Assembly (NCBI RefSeq): GCF_022870865.1
Contig: NZ_CP091508.1
Coordinates: 1,426,001 to 1,490,000 of the forward strand
DNA: 64,000 nucleotides
From: Uruburuella testudinis
GTDB taxonomy: Bacteria > Pseudomonadota > Gammaproteobacteria > Burkholderiales > Neisseriaceae
Direction of reading: 5' to 3'
A program made the position numbers and the translations under genes. The notes under the pieces were generated by a model. That model was given only the letters and a program-made list of their open reading frames with translations, was not told where the DNA came from and did not search any database. Each line of letters starts with the position of its first letter. The first letter of the stretch is position 1. Positions 46,112 through 52,953 of this stretch are shown here, piece by piece.

Positions 46112-46148
46112 AGGTACAATGCAATTTGCACCCGTTTTAGGTGCAAAT
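46112..46148. promoter_or_regulatory. Operator between the XRE gene and dndC
   Basis: ATTTGCACC (46124-46132), 7 nt, GGTGCAAAT (46140-46148): a perfect inverted repeat. A third half site AGGTACAAT lies at 46112-46120, set in a direct repeat TTTTAGGT(A/G)CAA with the last arm. TACAAT here also looks like a -10 box for dndC, so a bound repressor would cover the promoter on both sides. Confidence 0.7.
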
Positions 46149-46176
46149 AAGATTAACCTATTTATTGAAGCCAGGA

Positions 46177-47295
46177 ATGACTGCCATCCCCATTCATGTT
46201 GTTGATACATTTGATGATATTCGCGAAATGCTTGCTGCCGAATATCTTGATGAAAGCCAATCCTACCCGTGGATTGTGGCTTTTTCCGGCGGCAAAGACA
46301 GCACCTTGGTCGCACATTTGGTATTTGAAACCCTGATAGACTTACCGCCTTCTCTGCGGAAACGGCAGCTGTTTTTCGTTTCCAACGATACTTTGGTGGA
46401 AAGCCCGTTGGTGGTCGCCCATATGCGCCAAACCTTGGAGAAAATTTTACACGCCGCGGCAATTTACAAACTGCCGGTATCAGGGCAGGTTACCACGCCC
46501 GATTTAAAAGAAACTTTTTGGACTTTGCTGATTGGCAAAGGCTACCCTTCGCCCAACCGCAATATGCGCTGGTGTACCGACCGCCTGAAAATCCAGCCGA
46601 CCAGCAAGTTTATTCTCGACAAAGCAGCCGAAAACGGCGCAGCCATCATCATCTTAGGTGTGCGTAAAGACGAATCCGCCACCCGAAAAGCCAGTATCGA
46701 AAGCCACCAAAACATCAGCAATTCCAATCTCACACCCCACGGCAGCCTGCCAAATGCATTTGTATTCAGGCCGATTGTGGATTTGAGTACCGATGATGTA
46801 TGGGAATTTCTTGCTTCTAACAATCCACCGTGGGGCGGCACGCACGACAGTTTAATCAAACTCTACCGTGAAGCTGCAGGCGGTGAATGCCCGATTGTGT
46901 TGTCGCAAGATGAAGCACCCGGTTGCGGCACAAACTCCAGCCGCTTCGGATGCTGGACGTGCACAGTGGTTAATAAAGACAAAAGCCTGCAAGGTTTTGT
47001 AGACGTCGGCAAAACCGAATTCCAGCCGTTGATTGAATTTCGCGATTGGCTGGTAGAGATACGGAATCTGCCGGAATACCGGCAAGTGGAGCGGCGCAAC
47101 GGCACAGTGACCATCAAGCAGGGCAAACATATACCCGGCCCGTTTACCATCGAAGCGCGGCAGATGATTTTGCAGCGCTTGCTGGATGTTCAGACGGCCT
47201 ATGGCAGTGAATTAATCAGTCAAGAAGAAGTGGAATTAATCAAACAAATTTGGGCACAAGACCTAATCCAAACTTATACAAGGAAAAACGCATGA
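46177..47295 (+). CDS. dndC: DNA phosphorothioation sulfurtransferase DndC
   Basis: PAPS-reductase-like ATP pyrophosphatase that transfers sulfur to the DNA backbone machinery. The 372-residue product has the PP-loop AFSGGKDSTLV (36-45), MRWCTDRLKIQP (C133) and a cysteine set for a 4Fe-4S cluster: C238 (GECPIVL), C250, C259 and C262 (GCGTNSSRFGCWTCTVVNKDKS), the DndC hallmark. ATG 46177 is preferred because GTG 46141 lies within the operator. Its stop overlaps the next gene by 4 nt. Sulfur donor DndA/IscS is not encoded nearby; a housekeeping desulfurase elsewhere would be needed. Confidence 0.93.
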   Translation: MTAIPIHVVDTFDDIREMLAAEYLDESQSYPWIVAFSGGKDSTLVAHLVFETLIDLPPSLRKRQLFFVSNDTLVESPLVVAHMRQTLEKILHAAAIYKLPVSGQVTTPDLKETFWTLLIGKGYPSPNRNMRWCTDRLKIQPTSKFILDKAAENGAAIIILGVRKDESATRKASIESHQNISNSNLTPHGSLPNAFVFRPIVDLSTDDVWEFLASNNPPWGGTHDSLIKLYREAAGGECPIVLSQDEAPGCGTNSSRFGCWTCTVVNKDKSLQGFVDVGKTEFQPLIEFRDWLVEIRNLPEYRQVERRNGTVTIKQGKHIPGPFTIEARQMILQRLLDVQTAYGSELISQEEVELIKQIWAQDLIQTYTRKNA

Positions 47296-47510
47296 ATACG
47301 GAAATACAAGAACAAGTCGGCGATTTGCTGCTGTGGAGCGATCCCGATGCAAAGAAACTGATGGAGGAAATTGCTAAAGAGCACGGTGTTGCAGTTGAGG
47401 CGCTGGCGGAGTTGGTAGCATGGGAACGTGAACAACAAGAACGTATACGCCGTCGTGGAATGACGGATGCTTTTGATGAGATTTTTGACAACGCACGCTA
47501 CTGGAAATAA
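47292..47510 (+). CDS. Small protein of the Dnd-type operon
   Basis: A 72-residue acidic, helical protein: MNTEIQEQVGDLLLWSDPDAKKLMEEIAKEHGV, then VEALAELVAWEREQQERIRRRGMTDAFDEIF. No signal or membrane helix. Small proteins like this are seen between dndC- and dndD-like genes in other compact DNA-modification loci, but no function is known. RBS AAGGAA precedes the ATG, which overlaps the dndC stop by 4 nt; dndD begins 4 nt after its stop. The overlaps indicate strict co-translation and perhaps a fixed stoichiometry with DndC and DndD (inference). Confidence 0.8.
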   Translation: MNTEIQEQVGDLLLWSDPDAKKLMEEIAKEHGVAVEALAELVAWEREQQERIRRRGMTDAFDEIFDNARYWK

Positions 47511-47514
47511 AAAT

Positions 47515-49566
47515 ATGTGGATTCATTCAATTACATTACGGAATTTCAAGTCTTATGATCATGCAGCATTCAGCTTTCCCGAGCCTGGAGAGGGGAAAAA
47601 TATTGTTTTAATCGGTGCGCAAAACGGCCACGGCAAAACTACGCTGTTAGAGGCAGTTTATCTCTGCCTGTATGACAAAGATGCCATCAGCCATTTGCAG
47701 CGCGCAGGTTTGAATATGCAGAAAAACAATTATCCCGAGTTTTTAAAATCGGCGCTGTATCATGAGGCAGAATCCAAATACGGTCGATATACCATGAGTT
47801 TGGAAATCGAAATCCGCCAAAATTACCGTGAGGCCAAGCATGGTTTGCGGATTCGAAGGAATTGGTATTTCAGTAGCGACAGAAATTTGATTGCCGGCGA
47901 GCACGGCAGCTTGGTAACGGCTGAAATTCTGAAAAACGGACAATACGAGCTGATTGATGAAAAGGATATTGATAAATACACCAATGCATTTGCTTTACCG
48001 TTTGACTATGCACCGTTTTTCTTCTTTGACGGTGAAAAAATCGTTCAGACGGCTCAACAAAGCGGAACGGGTTTATGGTTGAACACCGCGTTGAAAGGCT
48101 TGTTGGGCGTGACTCTTTTAGAAAAACTGAGGGTCAGCCTGAAAGACTACCGCAGCAAGTGCATTTCTGAAGGTGCTACTGAAAAAATACAGAATGATTT
48201 ACGTGAAGCTGAGGCTAAGTTGCAATCTGCAGAAGCTACTTTGCAAGTATGCCGCGACGAGTTGGCAGCAACTCAGGAACAATGGCAGCAGGCAGCCGAA
48301 GAGCGTGAACGCCTGACGCAGCAGCTGGGCGGCGGTGGCGACATCCGAACTTCGGAGGAGTTGCTTCGTCTTCGTGAAAAACTGGAAAAGGAAATGGCGG
48401 AGTTTGAAGCTAAAGTCAAAGCTGCCGTTAAAGCCATGCCTTTGGCATTTTTGCCGCGGGAAAGTTTGAAAGCATTGCAGCAGCAGTTGGAAAAAGAAAA
48501 AAACCGTCTGAACCATGAAGCCGGTAAAAATCAAATTGCAGAGAAAGTGGATGATTTTTGGAATGCATTTGTTTCCAGCGAGAAGGTTAATCAGGCATTG
48601 GGCCCGGTGGCCAATATGATTTTGGGTCAGCCTTTGATGAAAGAGGCTGTAAAAGACTGCTGGGAAGATTTATTTTATCCGTTGCCATCTGAATGTGCCG
48701 ACAAAATAGAACACAATTACCTGTCGGTCAATGCTCATGCAGAGATTCAAAATGAAATCAACAGATTGCAGGGGATGCCGCAGGATAAAATTGGTATGCT
48801 GTTGGCGGAAAATGAGAAGCGTGCGGCGGAACGCAAGAAAATTTCGGCAGAAATCGAATTGCTGAAAGGCACAAATAAAGATGAGTTGGTCGAGCAGTTG
48901 AAAGCCGTGACCGAAGAGACTGAAAAATTCAAAGAACGTACAGGCCATCTGAAAAGCAATGAAAGCCGCCAAGAGAAAGATTTTAAACGTTGGCAGAAAG
49001 AAGTCGAAGATTTGCAGGACAAAATCAGCGACAGTAATCCAAAGTTGCTGAAATCGCGCAGGGCGGGTGAAGTAGATAAGGTCATTATCCGCCTGACTGA
49101 AGAATTGCTGAAAAAGAAAGTTAAAGAAGTCGGCGAAGCGGCTACACGGATCAACCGTGCCATCGCGCATGATGAGCGTATTGACAGAATTCGTGTGGAA
49201 AGCGACGGGCGTATGGGCATTTTTGGAAAAGATGGCTATGAATCCCGCGTAGACCTATCGGCAGGGCAAATGCAGATTCTGATTATGGCGTTGGTGTCCG
49301 CGTTGGCAGAAGTTACCCGTTATCGCGCCCCCTTTATCATTGATACGCCGCTGGCACGGTTGGATGAAGGCCATCGTGAAGGATTGTTCAAACATTGGTG
49401 CAATTTGGAACAGCAGGTGATTTTATTGTCGCAAGATACGGAAATTACACCGGAAGTGTACTACCGTTTAGAGCCGTCTGTCAGCCGTACCTATCTGGTT
49501 GAAGCAGAATCTTTGAATAGTGCGGGTGCGCGTTCGCGTATTTCTGCCGATGTTTATTTTGAATAA
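47515..49566 (+). CDS. dndD: SMC/Rad50-like ATPase DndD
   Basis: ATPase of 683 residues thought to nick or open DNA during phosphorothioation. Walker A is GAQNGHGKTTLL (34-45). A long coiled coil spans about 215-560, and the C-terminal ABC half has LSAGQMQIL (from 581), FIIDTPLARLD (D610) and the switch SQDTEI. No CxxC zinc hook, unlike Rad50. The N-terminal ITLRNFKSYDHA is the usual DndD/RecF start. ATG 47515 is 4 nt after the small-gene stop; the longer frame from 47467 lies inside that gene. Confidence 0.92.
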   Translation: MWIHSITLRNFKSYDHAAFSFPEPGEGKNIVLIGAQNGHGKTTLLEAVYLCLYDKDAISHLQRAGLNMQKNNYPEFLKSALYHEAESKYGRYTMSLEIEIRQNYREAKHGLRIRRNWYFSSDRNLIAGEHGSLVTAEILKNGQYELIDEKDIDKYTNAFALPFDYAPFFFFDGEKIVQTAQQSGTGLWLNTALKGLLGVTLLEKLRVSLKDYRSKCISEGATEKIQNDLREAEAKLQSAEATLQVCRDELAATQEQWQQAAEERERLTQQLGGGGDIRTSEELLRLREKLEKEMAEFEAKVKAAVKAMPLAFLPRESLKALQQQLEKEKNRLNHEAGKNQIAEKVDDFWNAFVSSEKVNQALGPVANMILGQPLMKEAVKDCWEDLFYPLPSECADKIEHNYLSVNAHAEIQNEINRLQGMPQDKIGMLLAENEKRAAERKKISAEIELLKGTNKDELVEQLKAVTEETEKFKERTGHLKSNESRQEKDFKRWQKEVEDLQDKISDSNPKLLKSRRAGEVDKVIIRLTEELLKKKVKEVGEAATRINRAIAHDERIDRIRVESDGRMGIFGKDGYESRVDLSAGQMQILIMALVSALAEVTRYRAPFIIDTPLARLDEGHREGLFKHWCNLEQQVILLSQDTEITPEVYYRLEPSVSRTYLVEAESLNSAGARSRISADVYFE

Positions 49567-49577
49567 GGGAAACAAGT

Positions 49578-51152
49578 ATGTATCAACTGGATCATGATGG
49601 CGATTGGGATACTGATTATTTTCATACCTTGATGGGGGAAAAGCGGATTATTTCCAGTAAAGAAGCAAAAGATATCAGAGAAAAATTAATAAATGCAGGT
49701 GCACTGCCTCCTCTGGATAATAATTTTGACTGGGCAATGTTGTGTATAGGTTATTGTTTTGCGAAAGGATTCACTAAACAGGCACATCGTTTGATTCCGG
49801 CGCCATCCGGAAACGGAAAGGGAGTGGAAATTCCATCATTTCAAACCTGTTTTCAGGATTATTCGCGGCTTTGGTTGGTTTTATTGAGTGAAACACTTTT
49901 TTGCTTAAAGCCCGGCGAGGCTGTGACCAAAGACGAGTTGTACACCCTGATTCAGTCGCTGTGGCATACGGGTGCAGTGGAGTTGGATAAATTCTGGGAA
50001 GGCTGCAAACGCTTCAAACCCGATTCCGATTTAGCAGCGCGGCAGGCGTTTTTGAATGAGTTGACCGAATTGGCGGAAAAAAACGCAGGTAAGATCAGCC
50101 TTTCAGACGGCCTTGTTGCAGAAGGCGGCGAAGTCATGCCGTCTGAAAACCAAGAACAGCGTTTGCGCAGCGCATTTCAGCGTTTGAATATTCCGGTTAG
50201 CGAGCTGAACTTCAATCATGCAGGGGCGCGTTATGATATTTACCGGCTGCGTTTGGGTAGATATGTGGATTTGGAAAAACACCATCAAGGGTTGTGTTCG
50301 GATTTAGGCGTAAAAAAAACCGCCCTGCATATCGTACCCTGTTACAACAATGAAAGCCATGCTTATGATATCAAGCTGCTGCGCCCCAAGCAGCAATGGC
50401 ACAAGCTGGGCGCTGCCAAGTTTGCAGAAGCAATGGCCGGATATGATCAGAATCATATTCTGCCGGTATGCATGGGTATTGATGAATACGGCAAGGCGCA
50501 TTTTGAAGACTTGGCAACCGCTCCGCATTTATTGATAGGTGGCACAACCGGTTCGGGAAAATCGGTTTTTCTGCGCACCATGTTACGCAGCCTGTTTGAT
50601 TTATCCAAGGGGCAGGATAAATTGGAGGTTGCCATTCTCGACCCGAAAAAAGTAGATTATTTGGTATTTGAGAATGAGGAAGACTTGTGGGAAGAGCGGA
50701 TTTTGGATGATTACGATGAGATGTACCAATTTTTGCTGGATTCGGTCAATGAATCCGAGCAGCGTTATTCATTGATGAAGCAACACGGGGTGCAGAAAAT
50801 TTCCCAACTGCCTGTATCCGTCCGCCCGCGTTATCGTGTGATTGTGGTTGATGAATTGGCAAACCTGAAAAAGCAGCATGACGGGATTGAAAAGCAGTTG
50901 ATGATGCTGGCCGAAAAAGCCCGTGCTTCGGGGATTCATCTGATTTTGTCTACACAACGGCCCGATGCGCAAACTTTAGACGGCACATTACGCACCAATC
51001 TGCCTGCCCGCATTGCTTTAAGCGTACAGAAATCTACTGAATCCAAAATTATCTTGGATGAAACCGGTGCAGAAAAACTGCTTGGGAAAGGTGACCATTT
51101 GGTAAAATGGAATAATGGTACACCGTATTTTCTGCATGGGTTTGATATTTAA
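49578..51152 (+). CDS. FtsK/SpoIIIE-type translocase of the Dnd operon, possible DndE-like N-terminus
   Basis: DNA-pumping ATPase of 524 residues. N-terminal 1-70 (SSKEAKDIREKLINAGALPPLDNNFDWAMLCIGYC) has a helix-rich shape loosely like DndE, the small nicked-DNA-binding subunit; this is a guess by pattern. The motor has Walker A GGTTGSGKSVF (321-331), Walker B VIVVDELAN (D425-E426), and FtsK-core STQRPDAQTLDGTLRTNLPARIALSVQ followed by ILDETGAEKLLGKGDHL. No membrane helices, so it is not the division FtsK. Start 11 nt after dndD. It could supply DndE function, drive translocation in modification, or act in restriction. Ends at a DUS terminator, closing the island. Confidence 0.85.
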   Translation: MYQLDHDGDWDTDYFHTLMGEKRIISSKEAKDIREKLINAGALPPLDNNFDWAMLCIGYCFAKGFTKQAHRLIPAPSGNGKGVEIPSFQTCFQDYSRLWLVLLSETLFCLKPGEAVTKDELYTLIQSLWHTGAVELDKFWEGCKRFKPDSDLAARQAFLNELTELAEKNAGKISLSDGLVAEGGEVMPSENQEQRLRSAFQRLNIPVSELNFNHAGARYDIYRLRLGRYVDLEKHHQGLCSDLGVKKTALHIVPCYNNESHAYDIKLLRPKQQWHKLGAAKFAEAMAGYDQNHILPVCMGIDEYGKAHFEDLATAPHLLIGGTTGSGKSVFLRTMLRSLFDLSKGQDKLEVAILDPKKVDYLVFENEEDLWEERILDDYDEMYQFLLDSVNESEQRYSLMKQHGVQKISQLPVSVRPRYRVIVVDELANLKKQHDGIEKQLMMLAEKARASGIHLILSTQRPDAQTLDGTLRTNLPARIALSVQKSTESKIILDETGAEKLLGKGDHLVKWNNGTPYFLHGFDI

Positions 51153-51166
51153 ATCAGCATGATTAA

Positions 51167-51217
51167 AAGGCCGTCTGAAAGCGTGGCTTATATGAAGCAA
51201 GGCTTTCAGACGGCCTT
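51167..51217 (+). terminator. DUS terminator closing the Dnd island
   Basis: AAGGCCGTCTGAAAGC (51167-51182) pairs perfectly with GCTTTCAGACGGCCTT (51202-51217). Confidence 0.82.
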
Positions 51218-51291
51218 GCTTGTCTGGATTCATTTCACGCTGCATAATCCTTTATCGCAAAAATAAATCAGGCCGTCTGAAAGGAATCTGC

Positions 51292-52158
51292 ATGAAACCC
51301 GCTAAGTTTTTTAAACTCGCCGCTTCTGTGTTAAATCGCTTAGATGCTTGGCTGCCGCCCGAAACGGCCGAGCCGGATTGGCAGGCGCTGGCTTACCGCT
51401 GGCAGAGCGTGGGGCGGCGCGGGGTGTTGGAAAGCCTGCCCAAGCCGCATACATTTGCGTTGAGCCGTTTGGCCGCGGTAGACGGGCAGATGCAGCGGCT
51501 GGTGCGCAATACCGAGCAGTTTTTGGCGGGCCGGCCGGCGAATAATGTGTTGATGACGGGCGCGCGCGGCACAGGTAAATCTTCGCTGGTGAAAGCGTTG
51601 CTGCACGAATACGCCGATGCGGGTCTGCGCCTGATTGAGGTGGATAAAACCGATTTGGTGAGTTTGCCCGCGCTGTTGACGTTGTTGGAAAAGCGGCCGG
51701 AAAAGTTTATTGTGTTTTGCGATGATTTGTCGTTTGAAAGCGGCGAAGACACGTATAAAGCGCTGAAAACAGCGCTTGACGGCGGTTTGTCGCAGCGTTG
51801 CGCTAATGTGTTGGTGTATGCCACCTCCAACCGCCGCCATCTGATGCCGGAATATATGGATGAAAATGCGGCAACAACGGGCGTGCGCGGGGAAGTGCAT
51901 CCGAAAGAGGCGGTGGAAGAGAAAGTGTCGCTCTCTGACCGCTTTGGTTTGTGGTTGAGTTTTTATCCGTTTGATCAAAACGATTATTTGCAAGCTGTGG
52001 AAAATTGGCTGGAAGATTTCGGCCTGCCGTTAGACGACACCGCACGGCAGGCGGCTTTGAATTGGTCGCTGATGCGCGGCAGCCGTTCGGGGCGGATTGC
52101 CTGGCAGTTTGCCTGCGATTGGGCGGGGCGTTTGCCGCAGCAGCGGGTGGTAGATTGA
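51292..52158 (+). CDS. DUF815-family AAA+ ATPase
   Basis: P-loop ATPase of 288 residues, conserved but of unknown role. Walker A is MTGARGTGKSSLVKALL, Walker B FIVFCDDLSFE, sensor 1 VLVYATSNRRHL, and the family-typical EVHPKEAVEEKVSLSDRFGLWLSFYPFDQNDYL. ATG 51292 follows AAAGGAA after an uptake sequence; the longer frame from 51220 covers non-coding sequence. It ends before the nrd operon. Not obviously linked to the Dnd genes on its left, from which a terminator separates it. Confidence 0.9.
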   Translation: MKPAKFFKLAASVLNRLDAWLPPETAEPDWQALAYRWQSVGRRGVLESLPKPHTFALSRLAAVDGQMQRLVRNTEQFLAGRPANNVLMTGARGTGKSSLVKALLHEYADAGLRLIEVDKTDLVSLPALLTLLEKRPEKFIVFCDDLSFESGEDTYKALKTALDGGLSQRCANVLVYATSNRRHLMPEYMDENAATTGVRGEVHPKEAVEEKVSLSDRFGLWLSFYPFDQNDYLQAVENWLEDFGLPLDDTARQAALNWSLMRGSRSGRIAWQFACDWAGRLPQQRVVD

Positions 52159-52285
52159 CAGGTTGTGGAAATCGGCGGGTTTTGCTGGAAGGCTCCGGCT
52201 TTGAATCGGCCGTCTGTAAGCCTTGATGCAGTAATTTGCCTGCAAAGCGGCCGACAACCGTAACCCACTATCGATGTCATGGCGT

Positions 52286-52322
52286 AAAGGCCGTCTGAAC
52301 AAAAATGTTCAGACGGCCTTTT
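52286..52322 (+). terminator. DUS inverted pair after DUF815 gene
   Basis: AAAGGCCGTCTGAACA and TGTTCAGACGGCCTTT with a short loop. Confidence 0.8.
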
Positions 52323-52422
52323 GTATTCCCGCTTAATAAACACGCATCGATAATGAATGTTTTACAAAGTGGTTGGGTGAAACTTGATTTAAGTCAGTAA
52401 GGCAAATCTGAAAATCCATAAA

Positions 52423-52470
52423 ATACCATATCTAGTAGTTATTGGTGCATTTTAACACTATATATAGTAT
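52423..52470 (+). promoter_or_regulatory. Pair of NrdR-box-like sites before nrdG
   Basis: ATACCATATCTAGTAG (52423-52438) and ACACTATATATAGTAT (52455-52470) both follow the NrdR consensus ACACWATATATWGTGT, spaced 32 bp start to start, near three helical turns, the usual arrangement for the dATP-sensing repressor NrdR. An FNR-like half site TTGATTTAAGTCAG lies upstream at about 52384-52397. Confidence 0.75.
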
Positions 52471-52482
52471 TTGGAGGGGGCG

Positions 52483-52953
52483 ATGCAGGCACTCAGGTTT
52501 ATCAGCGAAGAAATCGTGTGGCAAGAAGTGCCGGGCGAAGTGTCGTTGGCGTTTTTCTGTTCGGGCTGCCCGTTGCGCTGCCGCGGCTGCCACAGCAGCG
52601 ACAGTTGGAAAGCGGGGCGCGGCACGGTGTTGACGGCAGGCTACTTACAAGGCCGTCTGAAACAATATCGCGGTTTGATTAGCTGCGTGCTGTTTATGGG
52701 CGGCGAATGGCACGGCGGATTGCTCAAGCAGATGTTGCGCATTGCCCGCGAGGAAGAGCTGCACACCTGCCTCTACACCGGCCTGGAGCGTCACGAGCTT
52801 GATCCGGCGCTGTTGCCGCATCTCACTTATCTGAAAACCGGCCGCTGGCTGCCCGAGCGCGGCGGTTTGAATGACCCCGATACCAATCAACAATTTACCG
52901 ATCTGCGCTCCGGCGCCAATCTTAATCATTTGTTTCAAGGAGAACCCTTATGA
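52483..52953 (+). CDS. nrdG: Anaerobic ribonucleotide reductase activating protein (radical SAM)
   Basis: Installs the glycyl radical on NrdD under anoxia. The 156-residue product has C26, C29, C33 and C36 in AFFCSGCPLRCRGCHSS; C29-x3-C33-x2-C36 is the cluster motif. The family's C-terminal half (FMGGEWHGGLLKQMLR, LYTGLE) is present. ATG 52483 has GGAGGGGG just before it; TTG 52471 is an alternative. The stop overlaps nrdD by 4 nt. The order nrdG-nrdD is the reverse of the usual. Confidence 0.92.
   Translation: MQALRFISEEIVWQEVPGEVSLAFFCSGCPLRCRGCHSSDSWKAGRGTVLTAGYLQGRLKQYRGLISCVLFMGGEWHGGLLKQMLRIAREEELHTCLYTGLERHELDPALLPHLTYLKTGRWLPERGGLNDPDTNQQFTDLRSGANLNHLFQGEPL

Noticed and set aside
46100..46462. 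N-terminal extension of the XRE repressor frame
   Set aside because: It would run across the operator and into dndC; the family-like protein begins at the ATG ending 46099.
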